Shown here: in pieces, positions 43,029 through 54,391 of the stretch
Layout of the letters: every line of letters begins with the position of its first letter
Numbering within the stretch: the first letter of the stretch is position 1
NCBI GenBank assembly: GCA_014904985.1
Contig: MU128968.1
Location: forward strand, 186,001-250,000
Length of the DNA stretch: 64,000 nt
Origin: Hydnum rufescens UP504
Lineage: Eukaryota > Basidiomycota > Agaricomycetes > Cantharellales > Hydnaceae
Reading direction: 5' to 3'
Program-made: the position numbers and the translations under genes
Notes under the pieces: generated by a model
Seen by the model: only the letters and a program-made list of their open reading frames with translations
The model's database searches: none
Told to the model about the DNA's origin: nothing

Positions 43029-44891
43029 ACGCTCTGAAGGTGTCTAGAAAACTGAACTCGCTGTAGAGGACTCGCGCATGCCCTTAGTAGGCATCAAGGG
43101 GGAGGAATAATATCTTCAATACTTTGATCGAGTCTTGACCACGTGATGTGACCATACCCAAATGCAGTCTTGAATTCGAGTCTAGTCCCACATTCTTATG
43201 TAGCCCCAGAAGGCGTCTCCAAATCTCCTGGCTCCAGACACATCCGGGGCTGGCGGTCGTAGATCTTTGATCTTTGATCATAGTGCAGAGGTCGTAAATA
43301 GCCGAAAGCTAACTCGGCTCTACCGCTCTAGGTCGTTCCGTAGCCAAACTTAAAAGAGTCCATGTCACTGGTGATAAAATCTACGACTTTCCCGCGGGGG
43401 TTGAATCCTCCCCCACACTTGTATTTTGACTGACTAAAACGACTGGAGACCCTTGAGAACGACTCCTAACGGAAGGCTGAGAATATCTAAGCCTGCATCT
43501 GGATCCCTGAGCATGACTAGGATGGCTAAGAAGAAACCGAGAAGGATGTCGGTGCCCCACTCTGTCGCTAATTCCTTATTCACTTCCATGTGAGCTCGTC
43601 GACGTGGTCACGTCGTAACTTATCTCCGTCAGTGAGATCTGTAGACACTACGACTGCCACTATTACGAGACCCACCAATCACTGGATTGGCCTCTGTCGC
43701 GAAAGGTCCTAGGATCAGGAGCGGGCGGGGGCCATCGGATTCTCGTACATTGAGACAAAAAGAAATAACCATTCGCCCTCATGTGTACGTCAGTTGCCGC
43801 TGTGGGTTGCAAAATTGGGCTCCGCTGGTGCCGCGGCGTCTAAAATTCCAGCGCGGCCAACTCTATCCGTCCCAATTTCCCCCGCCCCACTGCCCCAGAC
43901 AAAATTGTGGGCCGCGTCCAATACGTTCTCGAGAGCTACCGCTGGTATTGCCCGTCCAAACACTGCCACAGTTTCTCTCGAAAAGCGAGTACGGAACCAT
44001 GATGTGGACGATGCGTCGGCGAGAGAATGAACCAAGTTCGAAAGCTTTAATTCGGCAGAGTACCCAGCCATCAACAATGTTGTCGCTGGTCTGACAGGGG
44101 GGGAGATTCGTCATCAGGGGGGCCACGACATTCGTAAACGAGGGAGACGAGTTGTTTGTTTTGGTGGACGCCTCTGGATCCTCTGCAACCTGTGACTCAT
44201 CGTCGACCCGTCCGGGGTGGCCTGAGATTGTAGGATCATCTAGGTTCAGGGAACAGTCGTTCCAATCAAATCGTTCTTCATCAAAGGAGTTGAGGAGCAT
44301 CGCGACCCGAGCTCCAGAGATGAAACAGTCGTTTTTCCCCTGAAAGATAGCAATTTCTCTAATCCAGATGTGTGTGCAGAAGACCAAAAAGTCTTCGGTG
44401 GAGCTATGTATACTGTAGTTGTAGCTGCTGGGCTTCCCAGCGAAAGAGAAGACGATGATAAGAAAATTGACGGGCAACGAATGACAATTGGCGGGCGGAG
44501 ATATCCCAAAGATGTGGACTAAAATGTGGAGTGTGTCCAAATGCCCAAGCGGGTTCGACGCCTGTTTTGACTCTGGCGGACGATTGTTCAAGAGATTAGA
44601 TCCCGCGCAAGACGCGAACAGTCGTCGGTACCATTTTTCTCGTTTTCACTAATATCGTCCCGGGGCTGGCAGCCTAGAGGTCCTTAGGATCCCTTTGGTT
44701 CTATTGAGTTGGGAGTTACCTCAGCAGTTTCTGCTCGTGACAACGATTCTCTCACCATCGTTCCTGCACAGCTTGTGTTGGAGTAGATCACTGAGATATC
44801 CGTCCATTGGAAGGCATATTCCATATATCTCTAGCCTCGAAATCACCGAGTGACCTGTCTGGGAGGAAGCTTGTCTCTGCCGTTGCTTACG
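43029..44891. other. Mostly intergenic region with ambiguous frames
   Basis: Both strands carry moderately long frames at 43.7-44.6 kb: minus 43863-44591 (242 codons) and several plus-strand pieces. They overlap and cannot all be real. The most protein-like part is a plus-strand exon at 44244-44522, given separately. The rest shows nothing recognisable. Confidence 0.4.
44244..44522 (+). CDS. Possible last exon of an unknown gene
   Basis: After a plausible acceptor (ATCATCTAG) at 44243 an open frame reads VQGTVVPIKSFFIKGVEEHR, DETVVFPLKDSNFSNPD, VFGGAMYTVVVAAGLPSE, REDDDKKIDGQRM and stops at 44522. Its composition looks like a real protein, but no upstream exon with a start could be joined with confidence, and the opposite strand is also open. 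It may be a gene relic. Confidence 0.28.
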   Translation, partial: VQGTVVPIKSFFIKGVEEHRDPSSRDETVVFPLKDSNFSNPDVCAEDQKVFGGAMYTVVVAAGLPSEREDDDKKIDGQRMTIGGRRYPKDVD

Positions 44892-47800
44892 ATGGAAGAT
44901 CCCTTCCCTATGATCAGTGAGTTATCTTTCAATCCCTCGTCGTTAATACTCACCCGTGCCTGTCCTCAGCTACTGGTAGTGGGGGTTCTGGGACACAAGG
45001 TGGTATTGGTGGTCGTGGAGGCGATGTCCACCTCCACTCTCATAACTGTCAGTCCCCTCGCTTATCCATTTAGACGTCGTACTCATGCCCAATTCTCTTC
45101 TAGACGGATTGGAACCTTCTGGACTTCTAATGTCCCTCCCTCGAGCAAACAATGCGAGGCACGACTCTGGCCGTGAGGACGCTCCATCCGCATGCCTCGA
45201 GGGCACTCGCGTTGCCATTTTGAAAGAAATCATGTCCTGGTCGGAGAGCGCGAATGGCGAAAAACCACCTGTGTACTGGCTCAACGGACTCGCTGGCATC
45301 GGCAAATCAACTATCGCAAATACCGTCGCTCAACGTGCCCACGAGAAAGCCCTGTTAGGCGCTAGTTTCTTCTTTTCTCGAAGCGATAAACCCTTGCACA
45401 ATCCTCAGCTTGTATTCTCAACCCTCGCTTTCCAACTCGCCCAATCAGACACCGCGTTCGAGAATGTCATCGTGGAAGCCCTAAAACAAGATCCGACAGT
45501 CGGACACAAACAACTATTTCCTCAGCTTCAGGAATTAATCCTGACCCCCCTTCTGAAAATCGATCCCCGTCGGCGTCCAGTACTCATCATCCTTGATGCT
45601 CTTGACGAGTGTGAGGAGAAGGGTGCTGCAGATATTCTACGACTGGTGTTCTCCCACGTAATCCGAATACCTTTCTTGCGTATCTTGATTACCAGTCGTC
45701 CGCAGCCTCACTTATCTTCAGTGTTCAACAAAGCCGTGAACTTCGCGAAGACAGTCCTTCATGATATCGAGGCCTCGGTCATTCAGCAAGATATCCGTTT
45801 TTACATCTCCACCGAATTGGCCAAAATTCCGGAGAAACTTGATCTTTCTATGCCTACCGATTGGGCAACGGAGACCGAGAGGGACTTGCTTGTAGAGCAA
45901 TCCGGGAAGCTATTCGTTTATGCGGCTACGGTGCTCCGGTTCATCGGGGACGATCGCATGCGAGATCCTCCCAGGCATCTAAGACTTATACTGAATGCCC
46001 GCTCTGCCCAGGAAACGGGGGCCAGACCGTATTCGCAACTGGACAACCTGTACATGGAGGTGCTGCGCAACTCCGTTTCTCGATCTAATTATCGAGAGGC
46101 TCTGAGGCGGTTTCAAATTGTCGTTGGCAGTATTGTGCTGCTGCGTGAGCCTCTCTCATTGGATTCATTGGCCCAATTTGTCGAGTACGAGAGACACACT
46201 GTTGAAGCTACCCTGTATTATCTTCACTCAGTCATTGTCCCACCCTGCAACATTCGCGAGGCCCCCCGTATCTACTACCCTTCGTTTCTCGAATTTATTA
46301 CAGACGCATCCCGATGCTCTATGGTGGAGTTCGTGATCATTCCTGTGCCAGAGCAGGAACTGCGCCATGCGATGCGATGTTTTGAACTGATGACAAGATA
46401 TCTAAAGCGGGACGTAGCGGGAATCTCGGATCCGTCCCTGTTGAACATGGAGGTAGACGGGTTTGAACAGAAAGTGAGAGATGCCCTGCCGTTGGCTGTG
46501 CAGTATGCATGTCGGTATTGGGTGTCACATCTCTCGCGTGTTGAATTGGGAGAGGAGCGGGTTATGGAGGCTTTGGAGGCGTTTTCGATGCGATCGATTT
46601 TATGGTGGTTCGAAGCAATGAGCTTGATTGGGAGTATCTCGACTGCTGCAAGTTCGATTCAGGAGGCGCACCGCTGGGCGGTATGTACATCTCACATTGA
46701 TCCTGCATCCACCTGCTGAGCACGTAAAGATTCTAATAACAGATAAGCTCGAAATGCAAGCCGATCCCAGTGAAAATCCTGTACGATGGATATCGATTCA
46801 TTCTTGCTCATGGGGAAGTGATAAGAAGGAGTGCGCTGCATGTGTATCATTCTGCACTGCCTTTCACACCTCAGGGCACTGCATTGTACAAAGCATACTG
46901 GGAAAACAGAAAGGATTGTATCAGGGTGCTACAAGGTGCGGAGTCTGAATGGCCGCGGCACTTGAGTACATTGGTTGGCCATTCTAGTCGGGTTGCGACA
47001 ATTGCATTTTCACCAGATGGATTGCACCTGGCATCAGGTTCCTATGACCATACTGTACAAGTGTGGGATACCATTTCTGGTGTGCCTATGGTGAAATTAG
47101 AGGGCCATTCTGATTTGGTTACCACAGTTGCATTTTCACCAGATGGATTGCACCTAGCATCAGGCTCCTGGGATGGTGCTGTATGGGTGTGGGATGCAAT
47201 GTCAGGGGCACCAATTGATAAGCTGGAGGGCCATTCTGATCGGGTTGGGACAGTTGCATTTTCACTAGATGGATTACACCTGGCATCATGCTCTAGAGCT
47301 ACTCTATACCTGTGGGATGCCAGGTCTGGCTTGCCCATTGCAAAACTAGAAGCTGATTATGCCTGGGGGCAGTCTGTTGCATTTTCACCCAATGGATTGC
47401 GGTTGGCATCAGGGTCTAATAATCATACCCTACACTTATGGGATGCTAGGTCTGGTGTCCTCATTACCAAACTGGAAGACCATTCCAATCAGTGCTCAAC
47501 TATTGCATTTTCACCTGATGGATTGTACCTGGTATCAGGTTCCTGGGATTATACTCTACAGCTGTGGGATGCTATGTCAGGTGTACCCATTGCAAAACTG
47601 GAAGGCCATTCTAGTTGGGTTAATACTGTTGCATTCTCACCCAATGGATTATGCCTTGCATCAACCTCCAGTGACCATACCATACAGTTGTGGGATGTCA
47701 TATCTGGTTCACCAATTGCCAAACTGGACTGTGGTCATTCAGTTATTGCTTTTTCACCTGATGGATTGTGTCTTGCATCAGCCTGGGGACATGGTGTCAG

Positions 47801-49058
47801 TCATAGTACTGATGGTGCCATGCAGTTGTGGAATGTCATGTCTGGTGCACCCATTGCCACACTGGAGGGCCACTCTCAGGCAGTTTCCACACTTGCATTT
47901 TCCCCTGATGGATTATGTCTGGCATCAGGCTCTAATGATTGTGCCCTGAAATTGTGGGATGCCATGCCTGGCACACCCATTACTCATTGGGAAGGCCCCA
48001 AGGGTCAAGTTACAGTTGTTCTATTTTCACCTGATGGATTGCACCTGGCATCAGGCTCCAGTGGTTATTATTCCAGTGTATGGTTGTGGGATGCTATTTC
48101 TGGTGCACTCATTGCTGAACTGGAGGGTCATTGTGTTGATGGTGTGCTTGCATTTTCACCTGATGGATCATGTCTGGCATCAGGCTCTGATCATCATTCC
48201 CTACAATTGTGGGATGCAATGTCTGGTGCACCCATTGCCAAACTAGAGGGCCATTCTGACTCAATTGAGTGTATTGCATTTTCACCTGATGGATTGCACC
48301 TGGCATCAGGCTCCAGTGGTTATTATTCCAGTGTATGGTTGTGGGATGCCATGTCTGGTGTGCCCATTGCCAAATTGGAGTGTGATGCTCCACCTCACCC
48401 CATTGTATTTTCACCTGATGGATCACACCTGGCATCAGGCTCATTTAAGGGTCTATATTTGTGGGACATCATGTCCAGAGTGCCCATTGTGACACCAAAG
48501 GGCCCTTTTGAGAAGGTTACAGCCATTGAATTTTCACCTAATGGATTGTGCCTTGCATCAGGCACCCACAACCATATGCAGTTGTGGGATGCCATGTCTG
48601 GGGTATTCATTGATGAAGTGAAGGGGCATTTTGGTAGGGTTAAGACACTTGCATTTTCCCCTGATGGTACTTTGATCATACATGGGGATTCAGAGCTCTT
48701 CCCATGGTATTGGGATTTGACTTCCCACCCTCCTCAATGCCTGTTTTCTGAGAATATGGTAGGGCCCCCTGTGGGCTTGCCTCCACTCATTTGGTCTTTT
48801 CATGACCAGTGGATTCAAGTGGATCATTGCAAGGAATGTCTTATCCAGCGGATCTGTTACTTACCTCCACAGTTCTCATGCACAAGCGACTTAATTGTGT
48901 CAAGCCACAAAACTCACACCCGGATTGCAGTTGGATGTCACAATGGCCAAGTGTTGATTATTGATGTCCCATGTAACCCTTTCAATTGGTGTTTGAATGA
49001 GGAATGGAGCTTCACAGGGCTGGTGTACCGCTGGTGGAGACGTGATCCATCCCGGTAA
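44892..49058 (+). CDS. NOD-like receptor: Gly-rich N-terminus, NACHT, 14 WD40 repeats
   Basis: Predicted STAND ATPase of the fungal NWD type, a class that includes the heterokaryon-incompatibility receptors HET-D/HET-E of Podospora. The start MEDPFPMI is at 44892, followed over introns by a glycine-rich segment (TGSGGSGTQGGIGGRGGD) and the NACHT region. That region has the P-loop GLAGIGKST, Walker B LIILDALDEC and ITSRPQPHL, then winged-helix and helical parts (VVGSIVLLREPLSLDSLAQF). An intron at about 46681-46741 (phase 0) joins AHRWA to ISSKCKPIP. WD40 repeats run from about 46.96 to 48.72 kb, each near 42 residues with the core FSPDGLHLASGS and LWDAMSG. I count 14, enough for two seven-bladed propellers. 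The tail ends VYRWWRRDPSR at 49058. No frame break was seen. The N-terminal effector domain is very short, so the signalling output is not evident. WD codons are visibly richer in A/T at third positions than the NACHT codons. Confidence 0.93.
46961..48720 (+). repeat. Array of 14 WD40-coding repeats with high internal identity
   Basis: Units of about 126 bp recur with blocks such as TTTTCACCTGATGGATTG and GGATGCCATGTCTGGTG almost unchanged. The ninth (about 48027-48110) and eleventh (about 48285-48368) units share a stretch of over 60 identical bases coding LHLASGSSGYYSSVWLWDA. Differences concentrate at the few positions that lie on the propeller surface. This is the pattern of concerted evolution known for NWD genes. 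Confidence 0.85.
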
Positions 49059-49255
49059 TATAGTGCCCATATTCCCGGATTTATTTGCCCCTGTTCATCC
49101 CATCAGTCTGGTTACACAAGTTCGACTGGAATACAGAAAGCCTTTTGCAATAGCCAATTCTCCGCTGTTGCCCAAGCATGTCTGAAGGAGGTACACGATC
49201 AATCCCTCTCTGAAAGATACATAGAACCCAATAATTAGCGGGGTCCGGGCAGAGG

Positions 49256-49782
49256 TCACCAGAGCCACCGAATGCCAGCCTGAGGCGAAATAAAAAATTG
49301 TACTATATCGGCGAAAAGACGATCAGCCAGGCCTAACAATGGAACATGCCGCCACGAGAACTCGAGGACAAGAGAGCTAACAATAAGAAGCCGCCTAAAC
49401 GTTGCCAATGTTCTAGTCAATGTAGCCGTTTCTCGTCCGATATCAAAGAGTTTCTGAGCAGTATCGACCAGCTGTGAACGATAGGGCACACAAGGGAAGC
49501 GTAGTCCCACTAAATCCCCACTCGAGTATGATAAGTTGTTCCCTGGGTGGACAATCGGATCTTGATGTACATTCGTAAACCTTCGTGGGCCTGAAGCATT
49601 GGTTACAGATACACCAGAGCCCCCAGAATTCGTGGTATTCGTCGCCCTCTAAAGCATCCGTTCAGCATATAACATTCTTTTAGATAGCAACCCTGGACTC
49701 ACGATAGAAGGCGCTGGACCTCAGGTTCCAAGACTTGCGAGTTTGGCACCAAGGAGACGACTGAATTTTGCGCACTGTTCAT
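49256..49782 (-). CDS. Small unknown protein facing the NLR
   Basis: Not recognised. From an ATG at 49782 the frame reads MNSAQNSVVSLVPNSQVLEP and EVQRLLS to a strong donor (GTGAGT, 49702). The acceptor TTTAGAG at about 49647 joins ATNTTNSGGSGVSVTNASGP, RRFTNVHQDPIVHPGNNLSY and a more hydrophobic C-terminal half (TLATFRRLLIVSSLVLEFSW, LLGLADRLFADIVQFFI) up to the stop at 49256. The intact splice and frame support a real gene of about 155 residues. The Ser/Asn/Gly-rich first half is likely disordered, the second helical and perhaps membrane-associated. It converges on the NLR with about 200 bp between the ends. Confidence 0.45.
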
Positions 49783-50218
49783 TCCACAGTAATGATTTCT
49801 TACTAGCTTCTAGGAAAATCTTCATTGTGAACGTCAGCTAATGGACCGCGAGTTGAGGTTACACCATTGTCTACATCCCGATCCACGAGATGCAGGATTC
49901 CGAGAAGCGACGTTATCTTCTCGGCTATTCACGAGACATGACACGGAGAGAGGTTCTACTCTTGCATGGTCGGTTACATAGATGACACAATGCGTTAAAC
50001 GCACATAGGACTGTTTTGTATTGCCCTCTGAAGTTGCGCCAAGTTAGTTCAATCGAAGCTGGTAAACGACAGCACCAATGCATAGCTCACCCGGCGTGTT
50101 AGGGGATCCTTTGATTCCGTGTGCAGGTATTCAGGGTTCGCATCAGATCCTGGAAAACCGCGAGTCTAATAATTTCCATCAATGAAGTACTCGCGTCATA
50201 GTCGTGGCAGTCCGGATA
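49783..50218. other. Short intergenic gap
   Basis: About 440 bp upstream of the small minus-strand gene and downstream of the HIG1 gene. I see no gene or structured element. Confidence 0.4.
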
Positions 50219-50985
50219 CTAGAAATTCATGCACATCGTGGCAGAAAAGCTTTCGCTAATATATGGGACAACTTCGTGACAGTCGGATCCTGGTATATCT
50301 TGTAGTGCATCGTGGTAATATACACAGGCAGGCACGGAGGTATTTCCGATAAGAGGTTGCGTTGACCAGGCCAGTCGAGACGATGCGACGGTAAAATGAA
50401 TCAAGCGAGCGAACGAAACAACGAAATCAGGGTCCTTTTCCTCTTGAGCTGATTCCCCACTTGGCCCAAAGTGTTTCGCCAGCTGGTGGAGTCGAGGGGG
50501 TCGAATGGGCGGAAAGGTTTGGAGCACTGTTAGAGGCTTCCGAAGGACTGGATGATCTTGCTGTTGTTGTTGTTGTTGTTGCTCCTTCAGAGCCCTTGTT
50601 CCTGCTAGCCGGATCTTCTCCACCTCTTCTGCACGGGCATTCGCCTTGTCGACAAGGGCTTGTTGGCCATATACATAACTGCCAATGACGCAAGCTGCAA
50701 TGGTCACACCCTGTGCGATGACACGAAATCGCAAGAAAGCGATTGAAAGTCTGTTTATTTCCCACGCGAAGTTGATGCGTCGCGCCGACGAAGGCTACGC
50801 ATGTCGCGAATACGCCTACAAATAAATAAAGCCTGGATGGGCAACCCTAGCATCGACGACCGTAACGTCAATCACGTACCGATCGGCACGAATGGCTGCT
50901 GTTTGCATTTCTCCCACCCCTTCTCCCAGTAGGTCTGGCCTGTTTGGGGTGGCCGGGGCGGTAGAGGAACTTGGCTGGTGGACAT
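50219..50985 (-). CDS. RCF1: HIG1-domain mitochondrial protein, Rcf1-like
   Basis: Respiratory supercomplex factor of the inner mitochondrial membrane (HIG1 family). From the ATG at 50985: MSTSQVPLPPRPPQTGQTYW, EKGWEKCKQQPFVPIG, an intron of about 60 nt, then the HIG1 core with two membrane helices: VFATCVAFVGATHQLRVGNK, QTFNR, and FRVIAQGVTIAACVIGSYVYG. A charged helix (ANARAEEVEKIRLAGTRALK) and a polyglutamine run coded by CAA repeats follow. The frame breaks between QTFNR and FRVIAQG: one base too many at 50736-50738 (AAA on plus, TTT in the gene); without it the family's NRFLRFRV reads through. The C-terminal 100 residues after the glutamines are not conserved and the true end could differ, since another open frame ends at 50427. 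Confidence 0.87.
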
Positions 50986-51682
50986 GATCGGAGGCAGCCG
51001 AAATGAACGAAGCCCCAACTGCGTCCCTATGATACAAGTATCGCCAGGAAGAACGATACACGCGTGAAAATATTGTACAGGGAGCTCACGCGTGATCAAA
51101 TATCACTTGTGGGCTCATAAGCGTAGTTGCCTGTGTACCAAATAATGCGACATTCCATTTACTGTAACTACAAAATCCTCATGCCAGTGAGAACGGCCAG
51201 GCCTATAGAGGCGAGTGAACGTCGGAGAATCCCAAGCGCCTTGGGAATGTCCGTGAATTGGATTCCCAGGTTGAGCGACGTGTTTAACAGGTTGTGGCTG
51301 AGCCCGCTGACCCGTGATCCGATGTGGCCTATCAACCTCCGGCGGTATACAGTACTGTTTGCAGCAAATTCACCTCTATCTCAGAGTCCCCAGAATCCGA
51401 TGACCAAAATAGCATCGGTAGGTTTCTTTTGACTGGGACTGAGTTTCATCAGTCATTAATTATCGTGGTTGGCGAGCCCATTATCCAAAATATTTCGAAT
51501 GCAATGTCTGTGTCCGTCAGTAATCACCATCTTTCTGGTATGGACTGTATGACCAGAAACAAGTAATGCGAAGGAAAAAGAAAAAGGCCACCCCAGCAAG
51601 GCTCACAGCCAGCATGGCCTCACATCAAAGTGGAAGTCCTCACATCGGAAGATCGCTACCATTGAAATTCCATGCCCACATT

Positions 51683-53474
51683 CTAGTCCGCTCCTATACT
51701 GTCGAGTAATTCATTAAGGAGACTAGCCCAATCTTCCTCCGTCCTTCGCCCCTTGAGCTTCTTGCGCACTGCTTCTGGCCCAAAGACTCCACCTGGGCCC
51801 AGGCGTTGCGTAGAACCCCCAAATTTCGAGTTAGACCTGAGCGCCTGCGCCAATCTTCCGTGTATCGGGCACCGCTTCCATGGAGCGGCAATCCCTCTAC
51901 GTTCCTCGCTTTGAGGAAATCTAGCACGTCATCCGGATAGGCGCTTCGACTCTCGTCATTTCCAACTAGATCGACCGTAGCATGCCCCATGTGGTCCGGG
52001 TCATATCCATGTTTCCGCAGAAGTTCTTCCCATTCTTCGAGCTCGGAGAGCAGGTCCAGCCGGGAAGGGAGGAGGGTGGGATCTGCGAGCGTGTGGGCCA
52101 CAAATTGAGCCTGTGCTTGGTCTGAGGGTGCATTTGATACGTTGACAGGGAGGCCAACGAAATAGAGTGCATTCGGAGGAAATTCGGTGCTCAGACTAAG
52201 AATCTGCTTATAGAGCGGTCGAACATAACGCAGGTTGGTCGTCAAAGGTGTACGCGGCTGGGGGAAGGTGGTCGATGTGTTGGTCGATCTGGCTTTAGGA
52301 TCCACTACCAATGCTCCCCCATCTTCGAGAAATGGAATCCTAACCTGGTAGCCTGTGGCGACGACCAGTGAGTCAACCGAAGACGCGGAAGTCCCGTCCA
52401 CAAAATGCACGGCATCTCTGGTAAAATACGAAATGCGGGGCTTCACTATGGCCCCTGCGACAGGGAACCCGGATTCCACTCTCGCTTAAAGAATGGAACA
52501 CCTTTCCAAATAAACGCAATCAACTCAAGGTCAAACAATGCGGAGAGGTGATCGGGAACGAACTGTCTTGGTCACAGGAGCGACATTTGAAACGACATCC
52601 CTTCCACTGCTGCCTCCACCAACAACGAGGAGACTTCGGCCTTTATATTTCAACGAATCACGCCAGAATATTGAATGGATTATCTCCCGCTTAGGAGTAC
52701 CGGGGGGTGTATTTGCAAGCCACTCATCTTGTCCCTCCCATTGAGGGAGATTGGGATACCGAAAATGCCCTGATGCGACGACCAAGTGATCGAAAGACCG
52801 CTCAAAGACCGTGGTTTGCTCCAAGATTCGAGCTGAGGGAGGGGCCTCGCGGTGGATGCGCAAGTTCCAGTGGCCAGTGGTATCATCTCCAACCCAGGTC
52901 GCAGCTGTGACGTTGTGACGGAGATGGATGTATGGATGTAAGTTGAAATGGTCCGCAAACGTAAGATGATATTTATGAACGTGCTCGTGTGATGGATAGA
53001 GATTCACTCCAGGAGGGAATGGGAAATCGAGATAGGTCACTGGAGATAGTAGTAGTGTCAGCATGGACAATCACCGGTGAGACCAGGGAGGGAAGCGCAC
53101 TGGTAGGATGTGGTGTGTTGGTCCGCAGTGAAGGGTATAACGGGCTCTCCGGCAATGTCGGTGGCGATGGAGGCGTTAAGTCTTCAAGCCTGAGAATGGA
53201 ACACGAAGTTCATTGAAAGACACGCCGCCGGGGAGGATCACCTCGGACTCACCATACCCCTCCGAGCCCCCGCCGCTGTTCGTAGAGAACAACCTCCCAG
53301 TTCAGATTCTTCTGATGTTGGATTTCGAGGATCACCTGCAGAGCGCCGAGACCACCGGTCCCCCCTCCAATTATCGCAATTGACTTTGGTTGGGGATGGT
53401 TGAGGGGTAGGGGGAATCCCCCAGTCAAGGACCAAGGCCAACGCGGCCGACAGACGACTCAAAGCCCACCTCAT
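51683..53474 (-). CDS. Flavin-containing monooxygenase (FMO family)
   Basis: NADPH- and FAD-dependent monooxygenase that oxygenates soft nucleophiles (S or N); substrate unknown. The N-terminus MRWALSRLSAALALVLDWG at 53474 looks like a signal or anchor sequence, followed by the FAD motif SIAIIGGGTGGLGALQVILE. After introns come SPLYPSLRTNTPHPT, TYLDFPFPPGVNLYPSHEHV, FDHLVVASGHFRYPNLP (the FMO signature region), SLLVVGGGSSGRDVVSNVAP (NADPH site), and SLVVATGYQVRIPFLED. Two one-base frame breaks occur: an extra base at 53385-53387 (TTT on plus) ahead of SIAIIGGG, and a missing one at 51779-51781 (CCC on plus). Beyond the latter the frame EAVRKKLKGRRTEEDWASLL, NELLDSIGAD to the stop at 51683 is clearly the true tail, not the frame ending at 51694. 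Confidence 0.9.
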
Positions 53475-54391
53475 CACAAAATAGAGTCGGGGGTGTGTAA
53501 ATGGGCAGGTCACGGAAAGTGCCCACAGATAACGCAATGAGGATGATAAATGGATCCCACAATCCAAGCGAAGCCTGGCGTGCTTCGCATTGGCGAAGCG
53601 ACATCAGTTGGATAGATTGCGGCATGGGGGGATTACAAAAAATGATCGCATGCCCTGTGACTGGCAGTCTTTTGTCTGCGAAATCCAAGCGGACGGTCCC
53701 CGTGAGCGGGAACGATCAAAAAGGTGTATGCCAGCTGAGGCACAGCCCCAAGCTGGGTCTCCTTAAGGCGGAGGGATCCCACCGCATCCCGAACGACCCT
53801 TTCCGGTCCGTTGAATGAGACCCGGCGATTGGAAAAACTGAGTATTGATAGGGCAGGCACAGGCGCGAGACGTCACCCCTGGGAATTTTACTTGTCTAAG
53901 GATTGGACGTATAGACTCTCCCTGGAAACTGAGATATGGAGCCGTGCAGAGTCGAGCCACTCCGGCAAAGGTCGCTCATCATCGATGAGGGAAATATAAT
54001 TTTGGAAATCCTAGACGCCCATGGACTTCCGTTTTCAGTGGCGCAGTGTCGTACTGCACATGGCCGGGCAAGTGAATGAAAAGACCGTTACCCCAGTTTA
54101 CACGCTCCTAGCATTTCAATCGTGAAGACATGTGAGGGAGATATTACATTTGCAGAGGTTGGAAATCCCCCATTCGAGTCTAGTACTGTATATAACAAGA
54201 AGTCATTGCGGCATGATTGTAGTATGGGAGCAACTGTCGGCAGTGCTTCCCGAGCGATCCCATTATTCGAAATTTGATGACCTGGATCATGGTGTACATG
54301 GAGAGCATATTACAACAGCAGCAACATTCAGGCAATAATGCACCCTTCCGGCCCAGGTAAGCCATCCGAATTAAGGTTCTACGATGGTGAA
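53475..54391. other. Intergenic region, nothing convincing
   Basis: About 0.9 kb upstream of the monooxygenase and downstream of PEX19. Frames of 60-110 codons on both strands lack features. It should contain the FMO promoter. Confidence 0.4.

Noticed and set aside
43863..44591. 242-codon minus-strand frame
   Set aside because: No domain and mixed composition, and a plus-strand exon reading of the same DNA (44244-44522) looks more protein-like; neither is certain.
47359..48679. Several 70-200-codon frames inside the WD40 array on both strands
   Set aside because: All repeat with the 126-bp WD period and are out-of-frame readings of the NLR exon.
46961..48720. Regular repeat array as a possible CRISPR
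   Set aside because: The unit is about 126 bp, coding, in frame and diverged in the pattern of WD40 blades, in a eukaryotic gene.
51694..51760. FMO ending at the stop at 51694
   Set aside because: The last 30 codons in that frame are unlike the family, while the shifted frame to 51683 reads as a normal FMO tail; the CCC run at 51779-51781 explains the shift.
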